Below are positions 16,371 through 24,591 of a DNA stretch of 64,000 bases, in pieces. A model generated the notes under the pieces. The model did no database searches, was not told the DNA's origin, and worked only from the letters and a program-made list of their open reading frames with translations. Each line of letters starts with the position of its first letter. The stretch's first letter is position 1. Origin of the DNA: Ruminococcus sp. (GTDB taxonomy: Bacteria > Bacillota > Clostridia > Oscillospirales > Ruminococcaceae); assembly GCA_017519145.1 (NCBI GenBank), contig JAFWTA010000007.1:24325-88324 (forward strand). Direction: 5' to 3'. The position numbers and the translations under genes were made by a program.

Positions 16371-16399
16371 ATTATAGCACAGTTTTGAGGTGTTGTCAA
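16371..16399 (-). promoter_or_regulatory. Consensus promoter of the ABC-F gene
   Basis: TTGACA, 17 bp, TATAAT on the minus strand, about 280 bases before the start codon, leaving a long leader. Confidence 0.9.
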
Positions 16400-16410
16400 G
16401 GGGGAAAAAC

Positions 16411-16439
16411 TTGACTTTCTGCGTTTTTTAATGTATAAT
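16411..16439 (+). promoter_or_regulatory. Promoter of the HD-domain hydrolase gene
   Basis: TTGACT, 17 bp, TATAAT, 31 bases before the start codon and divergent from the ABC-F promoter. Confidence 0.88.
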
Positions 16440-16470
16440 GAGCTCTATTATATTAACGGAGGGCAGAGAT

Positions 16471-17025
16471 ATGAACGCAAAAGAGTTCCTTGATATACTT
16501 CATACGGCGGAAAAACTAAAGGATACGCCGCGGCACTGTACCACCTCTCAGCGGCGTACGGAGAGCGTTGCCGAGCACAGCTGGAGGGTGTCACTAATGG
16601 CTATGCTGCTGAAAAATGAGTTTCCCGATGCCGATATGGACAGGGTGGTGAGAATGTGCCTTATCCATGACCTCGGGGAGTGCTTTACGGGAGATATCCC
16701 CACTTTTGTAAAAACAGATGCCGACCGCGTGACCGAGGACAGTCTCCTTGAAAGGTGGTTATCGTCCCTCCCTCAGGAGGTCGGTGCAGAGTTTTCTGAG
16801 CTGTACGCGGAGATGAATGCTCAGCAGACTGTCGAGGCGAAGATATTCAAGGCTCTTGACAAGCTGGAGGCGCTGATACAGCACAATGAGTCGCCCATAG
16901 ATACATGGTCGGAGAATGAGTATGAGCTGAACAAGACCTACGCCTTTGATACTGTTGCCTTCTCGGAATGGCTCACTGAGCTGAGGAAGGCAATACTCGC
17001 CGATACGCTGGAGAAGATCGGCTGA
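16471..17025 (+). CDS. HD-domain hydrolase (YfbR/HDDC2-like 5'-nucleotidase family)
   Basis: 184 residues. The metal ligands are seen as AEHSWRVS (His, near residue 36), CLIHDLGECFTGD (HD, near 65) and DKLEALIQH (Asp, near 130), the pattern of small HD phosphohydrolases that act on deoxynucleoside monophosphates. The ATG has GGAGGGC upstream; an ATG 11 codons earlier overlaps the -10 box and can be excluded. Single-gene unit; the exact substrate is not determinable. Confidence 0.85.
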   Translation: MNAKEFLDILHTAEKLKDTPRHCTTSQRRTESVAEHSWRVSLMAMLLKNEFPDADMDRVVRMCLIHDLGECFTGDIPTFVKTDADRVTEDSLLERWLSSLPQEVGAEFSELYAEMNAQQTVEAKIFKALDKLEALIQHNESPIDTWSENEYELNKTYAFDTVAFSEWLTELRKAILADTLEKIG

Positions 17026-17039
17026 GAGTCTTGAAGGAA

Positions 17040-17124
17040 ATGCAAAAAACATAAGCGGTGAGCTGCGCAGGCTGTTTTGCGGTAAAGCTTTACAAAAAGC
17101 GGTTTATCTTCGCGTATCTTGCTT
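17040..17124 (+). repeat. Dispersed intergenic repeat copy ahead of the 17201 dockerin gene
   Basis: Contains GCGCAGGCTGTTTTGCGG and CTTCGCGTATCTTGCTT, matching the repeat in front of aroF (GCAGGCTGTTTCGCGG and CTCCGCGCACCTTGCTA). Its end is the -35 box of the next promoter. Confidence 0.7.
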
Positions 17125-17147
17125 TATTTCAAATAATATGGTATAAT
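17119..17147 (+). promoter_or_regulatory. Promoter with repeat-derived -35 box
   Basis: TTGCTT, 17 bp, TATAAT, 54 bases before the start of the dockerin protein gene. Confidence 0.75.
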
Positions 17148-17200
17148 AATGTCGGAACTGCTGCGGCATGAACACCTATTTGACGAAAGGACGGCACTAT

Positions 17201-18217
17201 ATGAAACACAGATCATTACACGGATTTACCAAAAGGATAATTGCAGCTTCCGCTGCGGCGATTACAGCTGTATCGGCTTTATGTCTTAATTCTTTTGCAG
17301 AAGATGGAAGAAAAGGCGGTATCAAAGGAATTCAGGAGATCGGCGGAGCATTTGATGACGGAAACAACTTTCCCCCCGATGCCGGTACGGACTTTGATCC
17401 GGATAACTTTACTGTGTACTATACCAAAATTGGAATGATAAGGGAAAATGCAGAAGCGGAAGTGGCTGAATGTGTCATTGATGAGAGCTTTGCCGATGAG
17501 TCGGTCAGCAGAAGCTGTACCATCAAAGCGCTGGATCATGATCTCACTATTGATGCAGGAGATAATGACATAATCGTGCTGCTTGACGATCTGACCCTCG
17601 GCAATACCATTACCGTCAGCGCAGGCAAGGGTACGGTGAGGTTCTTTATAAGAGGCACTTTCACCTGCGGAGGCAACAGCAGGGGAATACTCTATGAGGG
17701 CATGGATGATGGTGTGATCCTGTCATATGATGACAGCTTTCCCATATGTTTTTACAGTGAAAAGGAAGCCCTGATGGTGCTGAAGGATAACTGCACCATA
17801 TGTGGTATATTACGAACACCTGAAATGTTCCTTGATGCCACAAGCAGCGGCGCTTTTGATATTGAGTATATTAGTGAGTACTGCAAGGACTTCAGCGGAA
17901 TTCGTAAACTTAAAGCTGGTATTTTAGGCAACGTTCTGGTCTCAGGGCTCATAAACAAAAAAAGCAGTGATGTACTGCTATGCAATACTGCTTCACATGG
18001 TTACGGCCTCAGAAATGATATCGTCAGATACGGTGATGCCAACTGTGACGGCTTCCTCGATCTCTCGGACGCTATCTTTATTATGCAGGCTCTTGCCAAT
18101 CCCGATAAGTATTCCCTTACACCAAAGGGCAGGGATAATGCCGATACCAACGGTGACGGGGTCACTGCCAATGACGCACTCGCCATCCAGCAGCACCTCC
18201 TCGGACTTGACAAATAA
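17201..18217 (+). CDS. Secreted protein with C-terminal dockerin, module of unknown function
   Basis: 338 residues. The signal peptide (about 1-36, ending NSFA) is followed by a central region (about 40-270) with repeated beta-strand features (HDLTIDAGDNDIIVLLDDL, NTITVSAGKGTVRFFIRG) that suggest a beta-sandwich or beta-helix; I cannot assign a known carbohydrate-active or binding family. The C-terminal dockerin (about 276-338) has both calcium loops, DANCDGFLDLSDA and DTNGDGVTANDA. The ATG is preceded by GAAAGGACGG; an ATG eleven codons upstream lacks a site. It should be carried on the cellulosome; its target is unknown. Confidence 0.85.
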   Translation: MKHRSLHGFTKRIIAASAAAITAVSALCLNSFAEDGRKGGIKGIQEIGGAFDDGNNFPPDAGTDFDPDNFTVYYTKIGMIRENAEAEVAECVIDESFADESVSRSCTIKALDHDLTIDAGDNDIIVLLDDLTLGNTITVSAGKGTVRFFIRGTFTCGGNSRGILYEGMDDGVILSYDDSFPICFYSEKEALMVLKDNCTICGILRTPEMFLDATSSGAFDIEYISEYCKDFSGIRKLKAGILGNVLVSGLINKKSSDVLLCNTASHGYGLRNDIVRYGDANCDGFLDLSDAIFIMQALANPDKYSLTPKGRDNADTNGDGVTANDALAIQQHLLGLDK

Positions 18218-18258
18218 AAAAAGCTCGTATCGGAGCAATATCCGATACGAGCTTTTTG
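18217..18258. terminator. Bidirectional terminator
   Basis: AAGCTCGTATCGGA/TCCGATACGAGCTT stem with A-rich and T-rich flanks serves the dockerin gene on plus and the GNAT gene on minus. Confidence 0.92.
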
Positions 18259-18259
18259 T

Positions 18260-18916
18260 TTATCCGTTTATGGAAGAATGACTGTGGATGTAGAACTCCT
18301 CCTGACTCGGCTGCCAGCCCTTTTCCTTTGGCGGGAAAAGCTTGTCGTATTCCTCAACTGCTTTCTCGTCATCGCAGGGGGCGTCAACATCGCTTGGATA
18401 ATAGAACCACTTTCTGCCGTCAAGAGCGTCCTCCTTCAGCACCTTCACAAGAAGTGCGGCAGGGAAGAAGTCTCCCTCAAAGCACACGTTGTACTTTTTG
18501 CAGCTCTTGTAGCCTCTTGCCACATAGTTATCGGGATTGCCGAAATTGATAACCACATCGTATCCCATTTCTGCGGCGATAGCAAAGGTGTGCTCCAGCA
18601 GCGCCTTGCCCAGCCCCTTGCGCTGATATTCGGGAAGCACGCAGAGAGGTCCCATTGTCAGGATGTCCTTCTCATTGCCCTGTTCGTCCCTGAGCTTCGC
18701 GCGGCAGTACATTATACATCCTGCTATTTTTCCGCCTGTTTCGATGACATAGTCCAGCTCGTGAACAAAGTCCTTGTGCTCCCTCATGATGTGGATGAAG
18801 TAATGCTCAAAGCAGCCGGGCTTGCTTAGATTCCAGAATGCCTCTCTTGCAAGGTTTTCAACTTCGCGGTAGTCCTTTTCTGTTTCCTTACGGATGATAT
18901 AGTCATTTTTATTCAT
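18260..18916 (-). CDS. GNAT-family N-acetyltransferase (YhbS-like)
   Basis: 218 residues with a clear GNAT core: ILTMGPLCVLPEYQRKGLGK (V-L-P-x-x-Q-R-K-G-L-G acetyl-CoA loop near 95-110), LLEHTFAIAAEMGYD and NYVARGYKSCKKYNV, the usual closing motif. An extra C-terminal tail ends in His/Ser residues. Substrate unknown. Preceded by a well-placed AGGAGGG and by a structured 5' leader that may control its translation. Confidence 0.85.
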   Translation of the reverse strand: MNKNDYIIRKETEKDYREVENLAREAFWNLSKPGCFEHYFIHIMREHKDFVHELDYVIETGGKIAGCIMYCRAKLRDEQGNEKDILTMGPLCVLPEYQRKGLGKALLEHTFAIAAEMGYDVVINFGNPDNYVARGYKSCKKYNVCFEGDFFPAALLVKVLKEDALDGRKWFYYPSDVDAPCDDEKAVEEYDKLFPPKEKGWQPSQEEFYIHSHSSING

Positions 18917-18919
18917 TGT

Positions 18920-19010
18920 TTTTTCCCTCCTGAAAATGTTGACGGGACATACGGAGGCTTGTGTGAGATAGTATTCGCAAACCTCCGTTTACGCTGCTAT
19001 CTCTGTTCTG
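18920..19010 (-). promoter_or_regulatory. Candidate structured leader RNA with interleaved pairings before the GNAT gene
   Basis: On the minus strand: GAGATAG (19003-18997) pairs with CTATCTC (18971-18965); inside, CGTAAAC pairs with GTTTGCG around a GGAG loop; and CCTCCGT (18957-18951) can pair with ACGGAGG that contains this loop, giving a pseudoknot. The same CCTCC can instead cover the GGAGG of the GNAT ribosome binding site. No match to a riboswitch class I know. Confidence 0.5.
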
Positions 19011-19076
19011 TTATTATTTTTCAAACAACTTCTCCTTAAAATAAGATATATGAAGTACATTCTGCACTTTGCCTAA

Positions 19077-19105
19077 AGTATAGCACACATAAAAGCCTAT
19101 GTCAA
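19077..19105 (-). promoter_or_regulatory. Promoter of the GNAT gene and its leader
   Basis: TTGACA, 17 bp, TATACT on the minus strand, giving a leader of about 155 bases. Confidence 0.85.
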
Positions 19106-19131
19106 GCCGTTTTTTGCGGAATTATCCCAAG

Positions 19132-19160
19132 AAAAAAGACCGCATCTGCCGATACGGTCT
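19132..19160 (-). terminator. Terminator downstream of the AraC hybrid regulator
   Basis: AGACCGTATC/GATGCGGTCT hairpin followed by TTTTTTC on the minus strand. The 170 bases between it and the regulator stop contain nothing I can support as a gene. Confidence 0.75.
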
Positions 19161-19330
19161 CTGATCTGTCCCACCTCAGGAGGATATGATAAAAGGAATT
19201 GTGTTTTGCGGAATGCTTTCCCTCAGCCGCAAAGAAGTGCAGAAATGCGGCTGAAGAAGGCTTCCCTTTGTCTCCCCTGTATTTATGATACATCAAAAAC
19301 AGGCAGCAGTAAATGCGGTTTTATCCCATT

Positions 19331-21553
19331 TTATTTGCCTTTCTGCCCCTTTTTCCTGCGGTATGCAGATGGCGTCAGACCCGTTCTGCTGCTGAACTGC
19401 CTTATGAAGTGGCTGGTGTTGGAATATCCGCTCTCCTCGGCTATCCGTGCTACCGTAAGAGAGGTGTTGTCAAGGAGCCATTTCACCTTTTCAAGCCTTG
19501 ATGAGATTATGTCTTCCTTGCAGCTGGTGCCGAAAAGCTCCTTGTATATCCTGTGGAAGTGGCTCTTGCTGAGCCCCATGCTGCGAGTCAGGGCTTCGAT
19601 GTTCCACTCCCTTTCGGGATGCCTGAAAATATTGTCCCTCATGGCGATGAACTGATCCTTGTAGCTGAAGGTGCCGGAGCTCATGCTTATCATCTTGCCT
19701 TTCAGCTTGTCCTCCATGGCGCATATTATCTCGTCGATGCCGAATATATCCGACGGTGATACGGAGCAGGAAAGCACTGCTATGCGCTCCTGTCTTATGT
19801 CAACGGCGCCCTTGTAGGAGTCCGCTACGTTCTGCGCTATCCCGGCAGCGATGGACTGCTCGGAGGTGCTGTTCTCCGCCGGACGGGCTATGGCGATAAT
19901 GTCATCGCCTATGCTGGCAAGCACTGCCTTGCCGTCGCTGAGACGCATGGCGTTGACTATGGAATTTATTGGCGGTACGCTGTATCTTACCTTGTCCTCC
20001 TTTATGTAGGAAAGGAGTGTGAGCGTAAGTGCGGCGCTGCTGTTTTCCGACATCATTCCCATGAGCTTGCTGATAAGTCCGCGTTTATTATATATGCCGA
20101 GTACGGGGGCAAATTCCGAAAGTGACTCGATGCGCTTGTTGACATAGTCCTTGTACATCCTGTTCCAGACAGTGTTGAGTCCGCTGCCTACTGCATCGCA
20201 CCAGCTCATGTAGAACTCGTCAAGGACGATGTGGACTGCCTTCCTGTAGGTAAATCCAATATATCCCAGTATCTGTCCTTTGTAGTGGAGGGAGGATATC
20301 ACTGTCAGACGCGGACTGTGGGGCTTGGTCAGAGAGGGGAAGATGTCCTTAGTCATGAACTCCTTCATCTGCTCGCCTCCCTCATAGCAGGCTTCTATGG
20401 CAAGGAGCATCTTGTCGGGGAGACCGCCTCTGCGGTAGACCGATGGATCAGTCATATCCCTTTGCCAGTCCTCGCACAGACAGAGCTCTGCCCTTATGCC
20501 CGTGGGTATCATATAGCAGCAGCCGAGAAATGTTCCCGTAACGTCATAGAGGTCCTTGCATTCGGACATTCGCCTGATTATCTCGCCCTGACTGCTGGTT
20601 CTGCGCTGCTCAAGTATGCTGAGTATGGTGCCTGCGTATTCCCTTGTGTCGGAAAGACTGCTGCTGCGGCGGATGGCACCCTTGTCTCCGCAGCCGCAGC
20701 TCTCGCCAATGATGAGCTCGGGGGAGACAGCCTCGCCGCTTATGCCCCTGCCCATTATCTTCAGCAGGAGGCTGACTGCAAGGAAGCCGTTTATCCTTTC
20801 CTGTCCGGCTACTGTGGTAAGCGTGACCCTTTCGGTCTGGGAGATGATGCTCCCGTCACAGCCTGTGACCTTTATGTCCTCGGGCACTTTTATGCCATTG
20901 TCTGCAAGAGTTCTGCACAGCTCCACTGCCATGATATCGCTGCCGCAGACTATGCCGTCGGGCTTTTCCAGCCTGCCCTCGGCAATATCCAGTGCAGCTC
21001 TGCGGGGAACGTCGCGCCAGTAGTTTCCGTAAAGGATACAGCTCTCATCGTAAGGGAGCCCTGCTTCGTCCATGGCTCTGCGGAAGCCGTTTATGCGCTC
21101 CTCTGAGGGAACGTGTCCCTTGGTTCCGCCAATGCAGTAAAGCTTCCTGCATCCGTGTTCGCTTATAAGATGCTTTGCTGCGAGATAAAGGAGAATAGTT
21201 TCATCTGCCGAAACAACAGGGAAGTAGGGCTGGTCGTAATTTACCGCTACGCATGGAACGTCCCGCCTGTGAAGAAGGTCAAGTATCGCCCTGCGCTGCC
21301 TTTCGCTGCAGAATATATTAGCTTCAAATATAAAGCCGTCAAAGCTGCCGTGGAGGATAAGGTCATAGATGTTGGTCTGACCCTTTGAGTACACCTCGTC
21401 AAGCTGCTGGTCAACGTAGTTTATAACTCCCGAAATGACTATGGTATCATAGCCGTATGCTGCTGCCGTTCTATGTATGACGTCGATGAACGATGTCTCG
21501 GTATTGCTGCTGATATGGGGCATTATAACGGCTATGCGTCCGATACTTTCCAT
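19331..21553 (-). CDS. AraC-family regulator with N-terminal LacI-type ligand-binding domain
   Basis: 740 residues. The N-terminal 300 residues form a periplasmic-binding-protein fold as in LacI regulators, but without a LacI helix-turn-helix: RIAVIMPHISSNTETSF, then GFIFEAN, CIGGTKGHVPSEERINGFRRA and VCGSDIMAVELCRTL. A middle region of about 330 residues, with the motif ESCGCGDKG near 300, may be a GAF-like or sensory part. The C-terminal 100 residues are an AraC DNA-binding domain (two helix-turn-helices: WNIEALTRSMGLSKSHFHRI and TVARIAEESGYSNTSHFIRQF). The start with GGAGGTGATATT is secure. Located next to the mannanase gene and paralogous to the regulator at 31737, it probably senses a sugar and controls the neighbouring dockerin gene. 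Confidence 0.88.
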   Translation of the reverse strand: MESIGRIAVIMPHISSNTETSFIDVIHRTAAAYGYDTIVISGVINYVDQQLDEVYSKGQTNIYDLILHGSFDGFIFEANIFCSERQRRAILDLLHRRDVPCVAVNYDQPYFPVVSADETILLYLAAKHLISEHGCRKLYCIGGTKGHVPSEERINGFRRAMDEAGLPYDESCILYGNYWRDVPRRAALDIAEGRLEKPDGIVCGSDIMAVELCRTLADNGIKVPEDIKVTGCDGSIISQTERVTLTTVAGQERINGFLAVSLLLKIMGRGISGEAVSPELIIGESCGCGDKGAIRRSSSLSDTREYAGTILSILEQRRTSSQGEIIRRMSECKDLYDVTGTFLGCCYMIPTGIRAELCLCEDWQRDMTDPSVYRRGGLPDKMLLAIEACYEGGEQMKEFMTKDIFPSLTKPHSPRLTVISSLHYKGQILGYIGFTYRKAVHIVLDEFYMSWCDAVGSGLNTVWNRMYKDYVNKRIESLSEFAPVLGIYNKRGLISKLMGMMSENSSAALTLTLLSYIKEDKVRYSVPPINSIVNAMRLSDGKAVLASIGDDIIAIARPAENSTSEQSIAAGIAQNVADSYKGAVDIRQERIAVLSCSVSPSDIFGIDEIICAMEDKLKGKMISMSSGTFSYKDQFIAMRDNIFRHPEREWNIEALTRSMGLSKSHFHRIYKELFGTSCKEDIISSRLEKVKWLLDNTSLTVARIAEESGYSNTSHFIRQFSSRTGLTPSAYRRKKGQKGK

Positions 21554-21571
21554 AATATCACCTCCGCTTTT

Positions 21572-21600
21572 ATTATACATTGTTCCCCGAATAACGTCAA
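21572..21600 (-). promoter_or_regulatory. Promoter of the AraC hybrid regulator 1
   Basis: TTGACG, 17 bp, TATAAT on the minus strand, 19 bases before the start codon. Confidence 0.85.
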
Positions 21601-21604
21601 TACG

Positions 21605-21632
21605 CAAAAACTCCGCATGGTGGTGCGGAGTT
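21605..21632 (-). terminator. Terminator of the GH26-esterase gene
   Basis: ACTCCGCA/TGCGGAGT hairpin then TTTTTG on the minus strand, lying just upstream of the regulator promoter. Confidence 0.82.
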
Positions 21633-21718
21633 CCTGCAAGCCGCCCGCGGGGAACGGTCGGCTGATGCCCTGAATATTTATTGGCACGATAATGGGAGTG
21701 AGGATGTCTGTAGATGTC

Positions 21719-24247
21719 TTACTGATTGCGGAAGAAGAATGGCAGGCAGTTGTAGATGTACTGTCTTACATAGTACCAGCTGTGCTCTCCGCCGTTTGCA
21801 AGTATGAACCAGAGATTGCCCTTGGAGAAGTCTGATGTGTACTCGAACTGGCTCAGCTTCTTCATGGACTCTATCTGAGGGCTCAGAACGGGATTTGCAA
21901 AGTCTGATGTACCTGTTGCGGACATTATGAAGTATTCGTTCTTCTTCAGCCCTGCGCGATCAACAGCTCTTGCCAGTGCGCCTGCATCGGCTGTGCCTGT
22001 GCCCCAGTGATGAGCTCCGCTCATTGGCATGAAGTATCCCACTATGTCAACGCAGTTCTCGAAAACTGCCCATGTGGAAACGCTTCCCATGGAGAAGCCG
22101 CCGTAGGCTCTGTGCATTCTTGAGGCTTTGATGTCTTCCTTGGAGTTGGAGGCTGCATATGTGGAATACTTGCCCTCCACGAAGGGAACGACGCTCTCGC
22201 GGAACTCCTTGTAGAAGTTCTCGGCATTGTAGAATGTATCGGAGCTCACCTTGTTGAAGGTGGGGGTAACTATTATCATAGGCTCGATATCGCCGTTCTG
22301 TATCATGTTGTCTATGAGACGGACTGACTCGCCGTTGTCATTGTAGAAAAGTGAATTTTCGCTGTCGCCCATGCCGTGCATGAAGTAGAATACATTGTAC
22401 TTCTTGTTCTTGTCATAGCCGTAGGGGAGATAGACATTAAGTGAATTGGTGCCGTTTATGCCGTTGTAGGTCTCTTTCACTACGGTTCCGCCCTGTGAGG
22501 CGTTATTTCGGTAATTCTGACCGTACTCGGCGTACTTCTTGGCAGGGTCGAATTTATATGTGGTCTTAGGAGTCTCGGGCTGCTCGGGAGGAGGTGTTAC
22601 AGCGGGTGCTGTGAGAAGCTTTCTCATTGCTATCATGTCGAATACATCCAGCACCTCGTCCTCACAGAGGTCGCCTGCCTTCCAGTCGGTGATGCTTATG
22701 TCCTTGGCTCCGAGAATGAATTTCTGAAGAAGAACTGCGTCGGCTACATTTACTTCGCCGTCGCTGTTAAGGTCGCCCTTTATACCCTTGGCAGGCTCTA
22801 TCTCGAAAACAGGGTCCGTGCTCTCGTAGGAGGCTGTGCTTCCGTAGTGATAGATGTCGGGGAGCTCATCAAGCGTGAGCATATAGTCGCTGTTGTAGAC
22901 CTGCCGCAGATATGATGCGGTGTTGAATTCGTTGCTGTCGATGAAGGAGGTGTGCCATGTCATGAACCACAGCCACTTTGCTCCCTCGGACTTCATCTTC
23001 TCGGGATCGGGAATGGGTCCGTTCTCGTGGAGACATACAGGCTTGTTGGCGACCTGAGCGGTCTTGTTATACATGGGTGCCAGCGAGCCTGTGTGGTTCA
23101 CATAGGTGTCAGAGCCGATTATATCAACGTATTCGTCCCCCGGATACCAGCCTGCGTTTACGTCGCCGCAGTAGCCAAGGCTCCATATAAGATTATCAAG
23201 TCCCCAGTAATTCGTATATCTGTCGTACATTATCCGCCAGAGCTTCTTGAAGTTTTCGGCTCCGCCCTTGCCCCACCAGAACCACTTTCCGTCAAATTCA
23301 TGGAAGGGACGCCACACTACGGGAATGCCTGCCTCCTGCAATTCCTTCAGTGCCTTTGCGCCCTTGTCCATGCCTGCGATGAGGGTATTGTACTCCCCAG
23401 TACCCTCAGTCAGGGCGGCGTTCCAGTTGAGGTCGCTGTTCATAGCTTCGGTGTGACTGCCGCGGAAGTCGCTTCCGCAGTGCCAGCAGATAGTGACTAT
23501 ACCGCCTTTATCGTACCATTTTTTTGCACGTCTGTTGCAGCCTGCGAAGTCGTCGCCCATGTAATCAAGTCCGCGGAGTGCAGGATACTTTCCGCTTGCA
23601 TTCTTTATGATATCGAATTCATAGTCCTCGCTGCCCATCCATGTTGATTCCTGCTGTCCCGATATGACGTTGTTGCCGTAGGTATCGCACAGGAAGTTGT
23701 AAAGTGACTGCGTCTGTGTCGATGCCTTGGGATTGGAAAGCTTTCCGCCGCCTGTGTATGCGGTGAAGCTGCCCTTTTCGATGAGCAGTGCGTCAAAATA
23801 AGTCCAGCCCCATGAAGCCTCAACGGTGATGTCGTTGCTTCCTGCTTTGAGCTGTGTGCTTATGCTGACTGTGGAAAATTCGTTATCACCTGTGTATTCG
23901 CAGAATATCTCACCTGCGTCATTGCCGTTAACAAGTATTTTCTGATACTTGCCGTCCTCGTCGTAGGGCTGACAGTAACGGAATGTTATCCTGTACATTC
24001 CCTGCTCTGAGGCGTTTACTTTTACCGTGACGGTGTTGCCGCCGTCCTTCAGATCAACGGCTTTTCCGCCGCTGGCTCCTTTAAGTGTGCCTATCTCGGC
24101 ACTGTTTTCGCCTGTACTTGTTATCATGCCGTCCTCGAATTCGTACTGTCCGTCCGCTGCTTCCGAGTGCAGGGGAGCTATGCCTGCTGCACTCACGGCG
24201 AGTACTGATGAAAGTATTGCCGATATGATCTTTCTCATTAATTTCAC
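21719..24247 (-). CDS. Cellulosomal CBM35-like/GH26 mannanase with dockerin and C-terminal esterase
   Basis: 842 residues, secreted (signal peptide about 1-31). Modules in order: CBM35-like beta-sandwich (about 35-165, YEFEDGMI, YRITFRYCQPYDEDGKY); GH26 (about 175-475) with the acid/base Glu in WRPFHEFDGKWFWW near 316 and the nucleophile Glu in VCLHENGP near 409; type I dockerin (about 487-548, DLNSDGEVNVADA and DLCEDEVLDVFDM); carbohydrate esterase of CE1/esterase-D type (about 575-842) with YFMHGMGDSE, the nucleophile motif GFSMGS near 719, and GGEHSWYY near the end. It should cut beta-mannan and remove acyl groups in one polypeptide. The internal dockerin means both catalytic ends are carried on a scaffoldin. 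Confidence 0.94.
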   Translation of the reverse strand: MKLMRKIISAILSSVLAVSAAGIAPLHSEAADGQYEFEDGMITSTGENSAEIGTLKGASGGKAVDLKDGGNTVTVKVNASEQGMYRITFRYCQPYDEDGKYQKILVNGNDAGEIFCEYTGDNEFSTVSISTQLKAGSNDITVEASWGWTYFDALLIEKGSFTAYTGGGKLSNPKASTQTQSLYNFLCDTYGNNVISGQQESTWMGSEDYEFDIIKNASGKYPALRGLDYMGDDFAGCNRRAKKWYDKGGIVTICWHCGSDFRGSHTEAMNSDLNWNAALTEGTGEYNTLIAGMDKGAKALKELQEAGIPVVWRPFHEFDGKWFWWGKGGAENFKKLWRIMYDRYTNYWGLDNLIWSLGYCGDVNAGWYPGDEYVDIIGSDTYVNHTGSLAPMYNKTAQVANKPVCLHENGPIPDPEKMKSEGAKWLWFMTWHTSFIDSNEFNTASYLRQVYNSDYMLTLDELPDIYHYGSTASYESTDPVFEIEPAKGIKGDLNSDGEVNVADAVLLQKFILGAKDISITDWKAGDLCEDEVLDVFDMIAMRKLLTAPAVTPPPEQPETPKTTYKFDPAKKYAEYGQNYRNNASQGGTVVKETYNGINGTNSLNVYLPYGYDKNKKYNVFYFMHGMGDSENSLFYNDNGESVRLIDNMIQNGDIEPMIIVTPTFNKVSSDTFYNAENFYKEFRESVVPFVEGKYSTYAASNSKEDIKASRMHRAYGGFSMGSVSTWAVFENCVDIVGYFMPMSGAHHWGTGTADAGALARAVDRAGLKKNEYFIMSATGTSDFANPVLSPQIESMKKLSQFEYTSDFSKGNLWFILANGGEHSWYYVRQYIYNCLPFFFRNQ

Positions 24248-24332
24248 CCTCTCATTAATTTACGGATCCTTCCGTACCGTTTGCTTCTGGTCATATTATA
24301 ACTCATAAAATTCGGCGAAAAAATAGTCTTTC

Positions 24333-24355
24333 ATGCCATAAAATAACATTTTTGT
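24333..24355 (-). promoter_or_regulatory. Candidate AraC-regulator binding site upstream of the GH26 gene
   Basis: Minus strand ACAAAAATGTTATTT then TATGGCAT, about 35 bases upstream of a TATAAT at 24295-24300 that lacks a good -35 box. AAAATGTTATT and TGGCAT are shared with sites at 34023 and 36676 near the second AraC hybrid. Confidence 0.5.
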
Positions 24356-24395
24356 ACCATAATTATCATGTAATTGGTATAATTATTATGAAATC

Positions 24396-24410
24396 TGAGA
24401 ATGATTATCA
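24396..24410. promoter_or_regulatory. Fur box 1
   Basis: TGAGAATGATTATCA matches the 7-1-7 Fur motif TGATAATNATTATCA at all but one position. It lies about 40 bases upstream of the orphan promoter. Confidence 0.7.
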
Positions 24411-24445
24411 ATTGTGACAGGAAGATGAAAGTTTTTGTAACGGTA

Positions 24446-24473
24446 TTGACAACTGACGTAAACATGATATAAT
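24446..24473 (+). promoter_or_regulatory. Consensus promoter with no recognised gene behind it
   Basis: TTGACA, 16 bp, TATAAT reading rightward, between two Fur boxes and about 75 bases before a perfect terminator hairpin. Confidence 0.8.
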
Positions 24474-24486
24474 AAGAATATGAAAA

Positions 24487-24501
24487 TGATAATCATTATC
24501 A
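24487..24501. promoter_or_regulatory. Fur box 2
   Basis: TGATAATCATTATCA, a perfect 7-1-7 Fur motif. The 19-bp form (24482-24500) matches the classical Fur box at 18 of 19. It lies on the expected transcription start, the usual repressing position. Confidence 0.82.
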
Positions 24502-24545
24502 TATTATCGGCGTGACATCTTCATAGTGCTACAGAATGCCTTACA

Positions 24546-24591
24546 ATAAAAGAAAATGCAGGAGTTTTTGTGCTCCTGCATTTTCTTTTAT
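24546..24591. terminator. Bidirectional 19-bp terminator hairpin
   Basis: ATAAAAGAAAATGCAGGAG pairs perfectly with CTCCTGCATTTTCTTTTAT across an eight-base loop. It stops the amidotransferase operon on minus and the candidate small RNA on plus. Confidence 0.85.

Noticed and set aside
19102-19296. 64-codon gene on minus
   Set aside because: It runs through a terminator hairpin and has no start signal or recognisable product.
20231-21106. 291-codon open frame on plus
   Set aside because: Antisense to the AraC hybrid regulator, whose domains are clearly encoded on minus; no start signals.
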